Assembly: GCA_030704615.1 (NCBI GenBank)
Contig: CM060731.1
Coordinates: forward strand, 77,852,756-77,916,755
Direction: 5' to 3'
Origin: Takakia lepidozioides
Taxonomy: Eukaryota; Streptophyta; Takakiopsida; Takakiales; Takakiaceae
DNA length: 64,000 nt
In this document: piece after piece, positions 1 to 17,071 of the stretch
Numbering within the stretch: position 1 is the first letter of the stretch
Layout of the letters: every line of letters begins with the position of its first letter
Made by a program: the position numbers and the translations under genes
The notes under the pieces: generated by a model
What the model was told of the DNA's origin: nothing
What the model saw: only the letters and a program-made list of their open reading frames with translations
Databases searched by the model: none

Positions 1-318
1 AAATGTTGAGGTTCATTAAAATTTAAGAGCAGTCACAGCCTGTCACAGTTCTTGAGGAACTTTCAGCAGCAAGGTTGGTTGCTCTGCAACCAAGCTGCCC
101 TGGTCATCTGTAACACCACAAATGAGAGTTCCTCTGCTGGAAACTTGTGCCTGAATGAACCAGCATTTTGAAGACAAAACTACAAAATATCCTTGGTAGT
201 GCCTTTCATGCTCACAGCGACTGCTGCTACTACAGTGATCTAATGTAATGTCAATTTAAATGAGAGCAGAGATGACATAATGAGGTGCTCCTGGTCAGGG
301 TGGTAGCTTGGTTTGTAC
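1..318. other. Left-edge sequence, no exon recognised
   Basis: This stretch follows a clear splice donor of the S9 peptidase gene at its right border and is most likely intron. I looked for the next expected exon, with the catalytic GxSYGG-type serine motif, on the minus strand and did not find it, so it should lie left of the window. Confidence 0.4.
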
Positions 319-3300
319 CTGCATGGTGCCAGCCCATTGCTTGTCACCAGCATGAAGAAACTTCTTACCAAATCCATCAGATCCTCTGTATTGCACCTGC
401 AGGCAAGCTGTCCAACAGACACTCCAAAGCCTGCATCAGTACAATATCTCTCCCCCTCCTCCCCATCCTTCTCCCAAAATTTTCTGTCTCTCTCCTGACA
501 TACTATATTTCTTATAACACCTGCTCACCTGTGCCCAAAAACAATTTTGGCATGGGCCCTGAGTATCCAGAAATCCAAGTTACAAGATTCTTTCAGGCTA
601 ATGGTAGAAACCTCTAACCATTGCATCAGTCATGCGAACACTCCTAACCATAGAGCTCTACTGAAGAAAGAAGATGGGAGTTTAGAACAAAATACCATAG
701 CCGCGCGTTGCCCAGAACTGGTTTTCAGCATCCCAGCCCCACCAGTCTCGGTACCATGGGCCCCCGTGAATTCGAAGTACCAAAGGCAACTTTTTGGGCT
801 GCCAAAGACATCAATAAGCACTCCATCAGGAGAGGGAAAGACTTTCTCAGCTCTTTAGGAAACTGTCACTAGGTCTCAAATCACATTCCAGGTCACAAAA
901 TACAAACCAACATGAGACGCATCTGGCCAGCGGACAGCATTTCTGCAACCACCGTATGCCAGGAGAAGAGGAAACCCCAGGCACAATGGGGGCATTCCAG
1001 TTTTGCCCAAATGACCCACACATGCCCTTCACTCAGTCTGACAGCAGTAGGGGCAAGCCAAGACGAGAGCTCCCTACCTTAATCCCAGGTGGCAAGGTAA
1101 GGTACACCAGAATGTCCAGGCCATCTCTTGACTTCAACACATGGGAGTGCGTTGTGCCCAACTTATACCTGCAGTAACACTACCATTGTGGTCAAGGCCT
1201 CAAACAAGCAGTTCTGTTGGAGACTTCTCTTTTGTTGAACATATGAGCCTCTCTACATCCAGCAATGATGAAGAACCAGGCTCCTACTGGATTTGTTGGC
1301 CTTACCTGACGACGCGACGCCAGCCTAACAGCTCATTCTTCAAGTTGTATTTTACAATAAGAGATCCAACCACATGGTATCACACTGGAGTAAAGAAAAG
1401 GCTGTACAGTATTTCAAAACCAATGTATGCCCTTGCCTCAATTTGCTCTTCCAGCAGAACCCAAAAATCACGGACAACTGGGAGGAGGATTAATGTATCC
1501 TTAGAGCAGAAAACCAAAAGTGGCAGGTCTTCAAAACAACCCATAATAGGGACCTCAATGACTACACATACTCTTTCAATGTAGGATGATGCTCAAAGAG
1601 CAGAGACAGCTTCTTGGATTCTCGGTTGTACAAGTAGCTCTCACTGGTCCCATCATCAATCTCGTAAGTCACCACCCACCTGCATACCACAGCTTTCAAC
1701 TTAGGTGAATCCATGTAGCTGCTTGTAAGTCTTTAACCTTAAAGTTCAAAAAGTGCATGAGTAATCCATTGGCAGAAAAACTGGTTCTGTGCAAGTTATT
1801 TTCAGTTTTCTTTATTGTCAGAGTTAATTTTTGACTTCATGTCAATGCAATCTGTGGAGAGTTTCCCCTCAACCGCCGTCTGTATCAAGACAAATATTGC
1901 TTGTAGAAGGTTGTTGTGTGATTAGGGGAATCCCTTTTTGAGGGGCAACATGTGAGTGGCTCAGCTTCATAATACTATTCTCCTTGATGTTACGTGTGCA
2001 GCCATATGTTGGTCACATACAAGTACTGAAATCAACCTGAATCTCCAGCAACAGGGCGCACACGTAAGAGACATTCTGCCAAGTATGGTCTTGGATGGTG
2101 CCAGAGTCATCGACTAATCCAGAATGAGTTGTCAATCCCTGAAAATAAGAGTGTGGCCAACACTTCTGGAACGAAAACGACAGGTTGAGGAGGTTACATA
2201 GCATAGCTTAGAGTCTGGCAAGAAGAGAATGATGTGAGGACCCAGGAGGTACTTGAGATTTTGGCGATCCCGGCTGCCTATAGTCATTTGGCCCCTCTTG
2301 AAGCTTGTCAGCAAGTCAAAGTCTTCCTTCACACTGCAGGAAACTCAAATGTACCAAATCATCATAAACAGAGCACCTACAGTACAAATGTAACTTAGAA
2401 AAACAGACACTGAAGGATAATGTGACAGTTGCAAGAGAATAATGTGACAACTGATGATAATGTGAATGTTCGCTTGACATAGGTCATCCAAAGCATAGTG
2501 ACAGTGAGTCAGGAGGTGCGCTACCTGCAGTGGAGAATGGTCCATTTGAGGCTGCCATGATAAAAAGCTACTGCCAGATATTCCTTGGTTCGGAAATCCA
2601 TAAAAAGCACCTTTGACAGGACATGTTTGATGGGCATGAGATCACTCTTTGGATCTGATGCTATAACTTGCTCCACAGACCCATCATCCGTGTTGATCTG
2701 TGCATGCTCCAACACCTTGTTTAACTGACTCATCAAATAGTGATTGAAGATTTTCTCTCAACAGACATTCCAAATCTGTGTGCAATTGGAGTCTTTCTCT
2801 GCTTATTTTCTGCCTCTGGTTTTGTTTCCTCTCTCATGTTTTTTTTCCATTTTGTCCCATAAGCTCTTTGAGCTTTCTGTGGACGTTATAAAGTACCATT
2901 TCATTTCATTTCATTTCATTTCTGCAGACCGTACAACTTTGGTTTAATCCTCAATTGCAAGAGATCTGTCACACCATTCAACCACATTTGATGGCCATGA
3001 CTCTCTCGAACATCCTCTCTTAAGAGCAAGGAAGGAATAATGTACCTAAGTGCATCTAGAGCTTAAAGATTACAGAATGGCACAAGCAGGAAGAGCATGC
3101 CAGTAGGATATGGTCTTGATAAACCTGGACCAAGCATCCACAGACTGAGGTTTCCAACAAGAGAGGAGAGAAATTGCACCAAGAGTAACCGTGTTGTTTC
3201 AGAATTGAGAGACGATAACACATACAGCTGCTTCGGGTTGGCTGCAAATCCCACCTGCACACATATGGAGGACTCCCTCTCATGCTCTTATACTTCCAGA

Positions 3301-5325
3301 AAACCATTTGAGAAATTACTTGCAAGTAAAACCCTGTGTCTACCCAAAATATATAACAACTTCCAGTCGGAGGTAATTCCATAACCTAGAAGAGCCATGA
3401 GATCCAGCTTTTAGCTAGCAGCCAACAAAGACAATGACATAAGGCGATAAGAAATGAGAAGATACTGTTGTTCATGATGCAACCAACAGTAGAGAGGAAA
3501 GGAGACAGAGACATGTAAGAAATCTTTAATATGTAGTTACCATGCTTCCCTGGTCTTGCGATGACCACTGCAACACATCTCTCCAATCCGCATCGACTAA
3601 GTCACGCACACGTATGGCAAAGCTTCCATCAGAGAGGTTGTAGGTCAAAGCCCCGCGGATGTGGAACTGACTGTCACACAGCCAGTCTGACACATTCCCT
3701 GGATTTTGTGTGTCTAGTACTGTCTCACCTGTTTTGAAATTCACTTTGTACTGCAAGTGACATGAGAACAAGGAAATGTGAGAGAATTCCTTGCCTGTTC
3801 CAATGCACACACACAGGCTCATTTCTCTTCCATTATGGATAGGTGAGAGCAATATCCCAGCAAACACTCTTTTCAATTAGAGATACACATTCAGTTTGAA
3901 CCGAAGGTAGAAGCCCACATAATATTAGTTTTAAAGCTGTGCATCTCATTAGCCAGAGAAAGAAATACTTACAACATCAAAGTCTGTTTTGTCACGGATG
4001 TTCATACAGAGGAACACTTCATATGGATGAGCACCACTAATGCTGCTTAGTATTAGTTTGGATTGCACATTATCATATGGTGTCAAGTCTCGGATCTTGC
4101 CAGTGGCCAACTCCACTGCATAATGATGCCAGTCCTCATCCCCTATATTTCATAACCCTGGAGGGTTAGCAATGCCCAGTAGATTGTCGGGACAGATGCA
4201 CGAGACACTAGCTGACTCTTCCCTGGATGTCTCAAAATCCATGCTCGGTTATGCTACCAGCCCCATGATTTCAAACAAACGGCATTATGAGGAAACAGTT
4301 TAGTTGTCCCTTAATTGATCAGTCTGTTCAACAAAAGGAACTTTCCATGGCCCAAAACCCCAAGATACTCCCAAGGTCTGAAAATGATCATTTTAGAAAA
4401 TTTCTCCTGAATGCCTGTTTGGTGCTGAGGTGCAGTCAATCTATGATATTTCACAATCTAGAAGGAAAATTAGAAATGGGAAGGACAAACCTGGAAGTAT
4501 CCTATCACCCATTAATACTGCCCTATTGGACAACAAGACTACTAAACAGAGGGCTTTAGCAAGGTAAGGTTGTGGGACTGTCAATAAATACCTCCATTAT
4601 CCTTCTTGAAAATGATGTACTCTGCTGTCGGACTCCAGATGTACCAGTGAAGCTGCAGCACCAACTCTTTAGCTTAGTAACCTGGATAGCCCTCATACTA
4701 AAATAGATTTCATCTAAATCAGACAATCCTTAGTGAACATTCTACTTCCAAGACAGCCTTAGAGGGGGTCAACTTCTGTTGGCTTCACTGATAGATAAGG
4801 TGCCCAAACCAGCTAGTTAGCCTGAAAAGCCTCCCTAGAAGCCTGGTCATGGTCCAAACACATTACCCCACGATGTGTCTCCCGCGTCACCATCCTCGCA
4901 TCTGCATCTGTGCCATTGAGGGCACGCACCCACTTCCCACAACACAAAAACGCGTTACTAAGTTAGCTTAGCTTAAATGAACAGGGACTTCAAAGTGAGA
5001 AATGTTCCTGAGACAGCAGCTCTTTTGAATAGCCAGACCAAACGTCTTCAACTACTCCACATTCTTGAGTTCTAGGAAATTCTATGCGTATGCCGCCTTT
5101 TATTACAGCAGTCAGCAGGGTAAGGGGGACCCAAACATAGCCATAGCAGGTCACCAAGTCTAGGAAAACTAAGTGGAAAATTAAATTAGAAGGTCGTGAT
5201 GATCATGCATTAAAAATTTCTCTCTGGAGGGAGCCAATGAGGTATCAAGCATACTCTATACCACATTGAGAACATTGTCAGAGGAGGGACCAAGATATGC
5301 AAGATGCTGGCCGTCTGGTGAGAGC
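319..5325 (-). CDS. Serine peptidase family S9 (prolyl oligopeptidase / acylaminoacyl-peptidase type), partial, 12 exons seen
   Basis: Predicted cytosolic or organellar oligopeptidase: an N-terminal beta-propeller followed by an alpha/beta-hydrolase domain. Exons on the minus strand: 5262-5325, 4867-4932, 4592-4652, 3973-4142, 3541-3750, 3180-3254, 2525-2697, 2253-2333, 1572-1679, 1078-1168, 696-798 and 319-407, all with GT-AG borders and matching phases (about 430 codons). The propeller part includes LSPDGQHLAYLG and TGKIRDLTPYD. The start of the hydrolase domain shows LKSRDGLDILVYLTLPPG, then the oxyanion-hole motif HGGPWYRDWWGWD, then YRGSDGFGKKFLHAGDKQW. These are family hallmarks. The catalytic Ser, Asp and His are not in the window. 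The 5' exon(s) right of 5325 were not resolved. The overall pattern resembles bacterial-type S9 enzymes more than plant acylamino-acid-releasing enzyme; this is an impression, not a tree. Confidence 0.85.
2810..2925 (+). repeat. Dispersed retroposon 3' end with (ATTTC)n tail
   Basis: A T-rich lead, then CATAAGCTCTTTGAGCTTTC, then a GGACGTTATAAAGTACC core and a tail of ATTTC repeats. The same order occurs in the lipoxygenase gene at 22.2-22.5 kb. A fixed 3' end with a short tandem tail suggests a non-LTR retroposon (LINE or SINE). It lies in an intron of the S9 gene, antisense to it. Confidence 0.6.
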
Positions 5326-8300
5326 CTAGGCTGCTCCTTCTGATACGCAAACAGCACCTCCATAGGTATTACAGTGGGACCGGAGCCATTCACTGCATTG
5401 GTACTGGAGCCATTCACTGTTTACAACAAAGTGTAACAAAATCTCAATTTCACCTCAATGGTAGATCATTTTGGTGGGAAAACTTTAGGCTATTGTGCAT
5501 TCATTTACAGTCAAGATTGAATATGTGTATAGTTAGCTGACGGTAAGTGTCTTCATGTATATGCATAGATGTCTTGTCTTTGCCCAGGCTTCAGAACTAA
5601 TTCAAGCTTGTTGTGGTACACTTTAGCTTTCCTCTGGACCATGAAGATCTACTTGGATTTGAGTATCCCTATAGACTCCCAAGTCCCATATAATTAAGAT
5701 CACTGACACAGAAGGTGGTTCAGCTTTTTGCCAGCACATAATAGCTAGAGGGCTTGCAAGATGAGTTGAACAACAAATTAGAAATCTAACAGCAGAGCTC
5801 ACCTACCAAGCAGTCTGTCACACACAATTTGAAAAATACAATGCTAGCCAGCCCAGCTACAGTGGGAACCAAATTCTCGCCTTTCATGAAATCCTACCAG
5901 AGAGGTACATGTCATCGCCATTGATCATGCAATGAGATGATTCTGGTGCCCAGAAAGGGTTTACCTGCATTCTCCCCTTGAATCTCTGTTTTCTATCTTC
6001 TTTATGTTGATATTAATGCTGGAGTGAAACATCTTACACTTTCCACTTCAGTTTCATTGAGCTACAGACTAAGCATATATTCTAATTTGGACAACCTTGA
6101 GATCTTTAGAATGACATCCTGGTAGGCCATTCCAGCCGATAGAGCATCGTACAGCCCCGGCCCCACTAGAGGGGAACACATTTTGCAGGAGGTTTATGAC
6201 CGCGATTGACTGGGAACTTGCCTTTTGAGTGTTGCGTCCCATTTCCATTGCTGTAACCAACAGTCATTTTGCTCCACACCCTCCTCTGCGTCTTCAAGCC
6301 TATGTGTCCACTGTACCCAGACAGCGAACAGTATTGTCAGATAAAGCGAGTTAGTTACGTCCAGAATCCCACCGTGGTTTTTTGCTTAACCCCCAGAGAG
6401 GGTCAGCCTAGAAAATCTAACTTGGTGGATCCAGTGCATTAAAGTTCCTCTACACTGGAGCTCTCTGAGTTAGGAGACGTTAGTCCCCAAGCAATGTAGA
6501 TCCAGACTTTGGTCGTAGGAGTCCATCAAGTAACGAACGACACAATGTGACTTTAAATAATGCATCATGACTCTCTCTCTCTCTCTCTCTCTCCCTCTCT
6601 CCCTCTCTCTCTCTCGCGAAGAATAAAAAAGTCACAACCATTTCATTTGGCTGACGACTTCCCAGTTTACCACTTCACAAAGTTATGTTTGTGAGAACAT
6701 ACAATGCCGGGAGATTGCAAGTTGCATGAATCTGACTACGAAGACGGGTCCCCCAGTCCCGTTCAGTCTCCAGTAAAGTGACACAGCATTATGGGGAGTC
6801 CCATTCCTCCGCAGCTGCTCAACAGCAGTTAAGTGCCATACACTTGAAGTTATTTCTCTCTGGGTGATGTGGTCAAGCTTCTGACTCACCGTGATGGATT
6901 TCCCAAAATAACGTAGAAATTTCATTCTCCCCCACCTTTCATTTGACAGCATGTGAGCAACAGGCCTCCAGAGAGGTGTAGAAGGGAGGATAAAGTTCCT
7001 ACAGGGAATGGCTGGAATCCGAAACAAAAAAGCCCAATGCCCACATGATCAGATACAGCTGCAGCTTTGCAGCCTCAGATCCAAGGATGGCATTTCTCTT
7101 TCTTTCTCTACTAAGTCGTTCTATGTGTGTGTCCCTTCGTCCTTCTGGAGTGGTTAAGGTCTTTCTTTTTTTTCCCTCGCTCTCTCTCTCTCTCCCTCAC
7201 ACCGCACACACAGACACATTTTGAGCACTGAGAATGCAGCCGACGTGAACGAATGCACCAATGCCAAGGGAATCATTTGCATCAAAACCAACTCAACCCA
7301 CCTAAACTTCTCCTCCAATAAAGACCGGAAGATCCTTCTGTACCACTTGAGAACTCTTCTGTATCACTCGACAACTAATCTGAACGTGAGAAGCTACTCC
7401 TTCTCTCTCAGAGAAGCAAATAGCGTCTCTCCAAAACCCGCGCGACATCCAACAACAAAGACTGACCAGCAGCAGTTATGAACCAAAGCCCCATTAATGC
7501 GGCTTAGAGTTCAATCCTCATCTCTCTCAGAGAATTAGCAATAGCGAATTTCATACTCAATCTGATGAGTACAAAGCTGTGCTAACCAACCCACCTCACA
7601 CCGGATGGTGGGTGCGACCAACTATCACGGCCTCCTTTTCGGTGTGACTTCATGACTCATGACACCATAAAAGTGCCTGGAAAGTCCACAGAGACAGTGA
7701 CTTGTAGCTTCAGGGCAGATGGTGGTTGTTGGCGGTTGTTGGCGGTTGTTAGTTGCTATGAAAATCAATTGGGTGGTGTGTGTCAGAGATGCTGGTTCTT
7801 CTGCAACGAAAAATGACAACTCAACCAAATCCAGGCTTAGGTGTCCGGAATGCTAAACCCAGGAGCTCTCTAGCCTACCACCAAGTGCCAACAAGTAGAG
7901 GTCAGATTTAAAGTGAAATGCTCCTCAGAAGTGAATGCTCCTCAGAGATTATTTTGGAAAGTATGAATGAATAAGAAACAGTCCCGGGCCAACCCACCAC
8001 CTTTTTATGGCTAGGGATGGGCAACCAGCCCCAAGTGGACAACAGTGATAGTTTTATAGCTACTTGCTGTAGAGAGACTAGAGAACCCCCAATCAATAAG
8101 AAGTGAATGCATCATTAGTGACTGTAACTCCCAGTATCACAGTAACCCAATCACAAGTCTCCAAGACAACAGAAACCTGCTGGATTCTGAACAGTGCACG
8201 ATGGCAGGAAGTTACAAAATCAATGGGGAGTGTGGCATCCTCAAATCGTGCGAGTCGTGGAGGCAAAGGAGTCATAGAAGAGTGGGTTCAAGCAGCCATA

Positions 8301-8939
8301 ACTTTCTTGATCCAGTTGGCGGCGATTGAAGAGCTGCAATTGTTGGTGCATGAGCCCCCGGAAATAAGTTAGAGGGCGCTGCGAAATTAGTGGGTGACAA
8401 GCTCCCATGGATCGATTGCATCTATACTTCCAGGTTAGACTTCCTGGCAACTGACTCAGGGAACTTACCTTGCAGTGCTCAGAAAAGGGACTCGAGATTC
8501 AACAACAGAAGTTGAAAGCAGAACTTCAGAAAAACAATTGAACAGAAGAAGACCTTAAGTCTTTAAAAGAAGCAAAACAAAATAGACCTAATATGTGTAA
8601 AAGACATAAATAAAATCAAAAGGAGAACACTATATGAATGATAAACGCTACCTCATAAGATATTGACTCAACCCTATAAGACTCCCCTAAACAGCCGAGT
8701 CATCAAAAAAGGTATCTGGTGCAATGGATGCTATTTACGCATATCTATTTTTCCGAGGTACCTTTTTTCAAAATATTGGACCGGCTGATCTACGAGCTGT
8801 TGATGTGAAGTTCATTCAGTACAAAAGAACTGCAAAAACTTGTAGTAATTCACCAAGGCACCGAAACACATATAGTATCTACGTAGGTGGACAATACGGT
8901 TGATGGCATGCCTCTTGAAAGCCAATAATAAAATGACAC
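5326..8939. other. Gene-poor region, possible 5' part of the S9 gene
   Basis: The missing 5' exon(s) and promoter of the S9 peptidase probably lie in the first part, but no candidate exon was convincing. Small open frames (for example 6683-7027 and 8103-8372) match no family I know. There is a CT-rich microsatellite at 6571-6615, a second pyrimidine-rich patch near 7180-7200, and three copies of a GGCGGTTGTT-like unit near 7722-7752. Confidence 0.4.
6571..6615. repeat. CT microsatellite
   Basis: A near-uninterrupted run of CT dinucleotides with a few CCCT interruptions, read directly from the sequence. Confidence 0.9.
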
Positions 8940-9290
8940 TATTGACAAGCAGCCTTCAGCTCAATATAATTATGAGGTTCATCAAATGGATGTAGAGACA
9001 GCATTTTTTAGCGTGAGCTCAAGGAAGAGATTTATATGAATAATGAGATAACTTGAAGGATATACTCAAGAAAAAACTCAAACTATACAAGAGCTTATAT
9101 GGGCTCAAACAAAGTCCACGCATTTGGTATGCTAGGATTCATGTTTATCTTGCGAAAGTAAAGTTCGAAAGGAGTATTGCAAACTTAAATGTTTATGTGA
9201 TGCTGTACATGACATTGTTGGCTTTTTTGTGGAGGGAGTTTGAGTTTCATCCATGCATAAGCTTCCAACTTTGGCTCCTTCCTTTTTAGC
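8940..9290 (+). pseudogene. Ty1/copia reverse transcriptase fragment, decayed
   Basis: Two pieces of a copia reverse transcriptase in different frames. First comes QMDVETAFF followed by ELKEEIYMNNE, with a stop and frameshift around 9010-9050. Then comes LYKSLYGLKQSPRIWYARI, the typical copia segment KxLYGLKQ(A/S)PRxWY. No intact polyprotein or flanking LTR was seen. This is an old, broken insertion with no expected function. Confidence 0.8.
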
Positions 9291-10419
9291 TCTATATTAC
9301 ATTTTCAGAAGCTAAGTCATAGTGATGAACATTTGGAAAAAGTGAAGATGCATGCAAAATGCAGGCCAAATGGTCTTTCTTCATGGTTTTTCTTTAATAT
9401 GATATACGGGGCTTTGAATCCCCTTTAAAAAAAGAAAAAAAAACTAGAATCCACATTGATTTCAATTTTCCATTGGTCTACATTAACCTGTTATGTCATT
9501 TTATTAGAATTGTAATTATTTAAATTAATTAAATGAAAAATTTAAATTATTATTATTGTAATTCATATATCCGGATGTTATATCCAGATTACTCTATAAC
9601 CACCGGATATTATAATCTGAATATCCGGACTTATTTATATCCGACGGATTTTTAAAAACTAAATGCATTTGGGCCCTTATTTGGGAGAAGGCAAAACCGT
9701 CTAAGCTCAGGGCCTTTCTTTGGCAGATTGCCAATAGAGTCCTCAGCGAGTTCCTAGATTTCTAGGAGGCTAACCTGTGTAATTGTTGCACGGCCAACAT
9801 TAATGAATCCCTGGAGATCTACCTTCTTTACTATGTACTAGCCCTTGGCCATTTGGCCCTTGGTTTTGGAGTTCTGCTGTGCCTGGGAAGGCATCACCCC
9901 TAACCTTGTTGCTTTGCTGTTGAACTACAATCAAGCCAGTAAGGCTATGACATGCCCAGTGTTTGACTCTTCGCACTACTACTCTTTGGCAAATTTGGAA
10001 AGCCCGTTGCAACTGGGCCTTGGACAATCTTTAATACCTCCCGGATTGAGATCCCTACCTATATCTTCAATGATCTTATTATAGTTGCTAAACTTGCCTG
10101 GGCAAAATTGTGTACAGATTTTGAAAGACACCCAGATCGTGGGCATGTCCTCTTCGTCTCCTTCAGAGCATCTTGGGGGAATCGGGGGAGGGCAGCAAAG
10201 CCGTGAGCAGAATTTGTGAGCAGATTCCTGGATTCGTGAGCAGATTTTGCTTGCAGACCCCAAAACCGTGGGGACAAGTGGCCTATTTCCGTGGACGCCA
10301 ACTTCACTGCAAAGACGCAGTCTCTACTCCATCGGACCGAAGACAGACAGGCTCCATGACGACAAAGTGGCACGAATGCACGATGATACATTCACGGATG
10401 AATGGATTTGGGATGCACG
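9291..10419. other. Intergenic, AT-rich, no gene recognised
   Basis: An AT-rich patch at about 9480-9660 repeats ATATCCGGAT-like words in both orientations. The small open frames on both strands at 9800-10470 overlap each other and match no known family. Confidence 0.4.
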
Positions 10420-11240
10420 TAAAAGTGTAACGCATGCACCAAACATTAAAGTGTCGTCAACGACATCTTAAATCGCATGCTCAGCATGAGAAATGAACCC
10501 ATGAAAATCGTTGCAAGAAGAAAAATGTGGCCTGGAAAAAACCATAGGGGGAGTTGAAACCCTGCTCAGGGAATGACGAATTAAGATGTCGCCAACGACA
10601 TCTTAATCCCCTGCCCTATATATATGTAAGCCCAAAAATGGAGAAAGACTTGGGTTTACTTGAACAAAGTGGATCCATGAATGTCTCGTGAGGGATCAGC
10701 AAGCGCATGCACCAGGCATTAAGGTGTCGTCAACGACATCTTAATCCTCTGCCCTCTTCGAAAATGGGAATTTCACCAAACAAGATAAATCACAATATAT
10801 ATATATATATATAAGCCCCAAAATGGAGAAAGGGCTGGGTTACTTGAACAAAGTGGATCCATGAAGACTGACTGCGTTACTGGATCTATTAAAACATTGG
10901 TGAACTCGCGATAGCGAGCATATAAAATTAGATTGGCTGGAGAGAACCGTAGGGGGGGCTGTAATCCTGCTCAGGGAAGCACGAATTAAGATGTCGTCAA
11001 CGACATCTTAATCCCATGCCTTGTTTAGACATAGGAATTTCACCAAATACGATAAGAGACAAAAATAAAATTAAATAATTAAATAAATAAATGCCCAAAA
11101 ATGGGGAAAGGTTTGGGTTTACTTGATCAAAGTGGTCTCATTTCCAATAGTGGACAAATTAAGAAACATTGGTGAACTCGCGATAGTGGAGCATATCAAA
11201 GTAATTCAACAAAGTGGAGTCATTGACACATACGGAACTC
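10420..11240. repeat. Repeat block with four copies of a palindromic motif
   Basis: A palindrome with 12-base arms TTAAGATGTCGT and ACGACATCTTAA around a 2-base centre is perfect at about 10986-11011. Near-perfect copies lie at about 10447-10471, 10581-10606 and 10720-10745. Between them, longer phrases recur: a GGAGAAAG..TGGGTTTACTTG segment, ACAAAGTGGATCCATGA, and CTGCTCAGGGAA. The copies are therefore diverged units of one repeat, about 140-260 bases apart. An (AT)n run sits at about 10794-10813. It could be a tandem or nested non-autonomous transposon; no coding sequence is present. Confidence 0.7.
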
Positions 11241-11318
11241 CGACAAAACACGTCTGATGTCAACTACCCTATCTCTCTGCAGAAGTGTTTGAAGGTCGCT
11301 GGGACCCATTGTGCATTG

Positions 11319-11960
11319 TTATATGCACGTGTCTCGTTGAGGATCACAAAACATCTTGTTGTAGATGTAGTAAAGATGTTTGCATGGGACAAATTTATCT
11401 CTCTTTCCAATGGAGCTGTTTATCGTGTTGTCGAAATCCGGGCATGTGCAATTAGGAAAATTCCCAATAGTAATCTCATAAATCCTATCATGAAGAACCG
11501 ATCCCGAAGTCACCATACTGTACACCCGCCCATAGCCTGGAGGGGGGACATTAACAATTTGGGTAACCCGACACTGCAGGGTTCTCGCAGACTCAATTTT
11601 GCACTGGTTATCTGCACCTGCCTCAACACAACGAACCGGTTTTCCATTCCTTTTCGTTGGCCAATCGTTCCCATGTGGTGGACATGTAGGGAATGCGGAT
11701 GGCGTACCACGAGATGATGTTGGTGTTAGGACTGTTGGGCCTCTTGGAAGTCGAAACTCAGCATCCTCCAGCATGTCTATCTCTTGTTTGGAGAGAGATG
11801 TTCCGACCTTGACTGGCCAGACGACAGGGATGGTAGGCTTGCTGATGACTGAATCCCGACAAGTCCCCATCACACAACGCTGAATGTCATCGAGGCAGAA
11901 CCAGAACTTGTGAGGTCTAGACTCCCACGCTGAGTAATATTTGAACAAACCTGTAATCAC
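11319..11960 (-). CDS. SWIM-type zinc finger protein or MULE-related remnant, 213 codons
   Basis: A single open frame whose C-terminal third has a SWIM zinc finger: YEITIGNFPNCTCPDF, then about 20 residues later FVPCKHLYYIYNKMF, giving the CxC...CxH ligand set. SWIM fingers bind DNA or protein and occur in plant Mutator-like transposases and FAR1-type proteins. No transposase DDE segment is visible upstream, so this is either a truncated transposon relic or a small host gene. The N-terminal part is not recognised. It lies about 250 bases downstream of PRMT3 on the same strand. The exact start is uncertain and upstream exons cannot be excluded. Confidence 0.55.
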   Translation of the reverse strand: MITGLFKYYSAWESRPHKFWFCLDDIQRCVMGTCRDSVISKPTIPVVWPVKVGTSLSKQEIDMLEDAEFRLPRGPTVLTPTSSRGTPSAFPTCPPHGNDWPTKRNGKPVRCVEAGADNQCKIESARTLQCRVTQIVNVPPPGYGRVYSMVTSGSVLHDRIYEITIGNFPNCTCPDFDNTINSSIGKRDKFVPCKHLYYIYNKMFCDPQRDTCI

Positions 11961-12205
11961 CAGGCCAACAAAAGACCTTCGAGAATATCATCAAACCTGT
12001 TAATCCAGTGGGTGGGAGAGGCAAGTGCAGAGCAGGGACCCGTTTGTGAAATGCCACCTGATTTGAAAGTAGTGATTCAAAAATCTCACATCTACAATTG
12101 CAAACTACCCATGGATGCTCTTGCTTGTGGCATCATAGGTCACAAACCTTTGGTTGAAAAGTTCAGACACATTGTGAGATATGTTTTGCCTACCCCATTG
12201 AAGAA

Positions 12206-17071
<4,866 letters not shown>

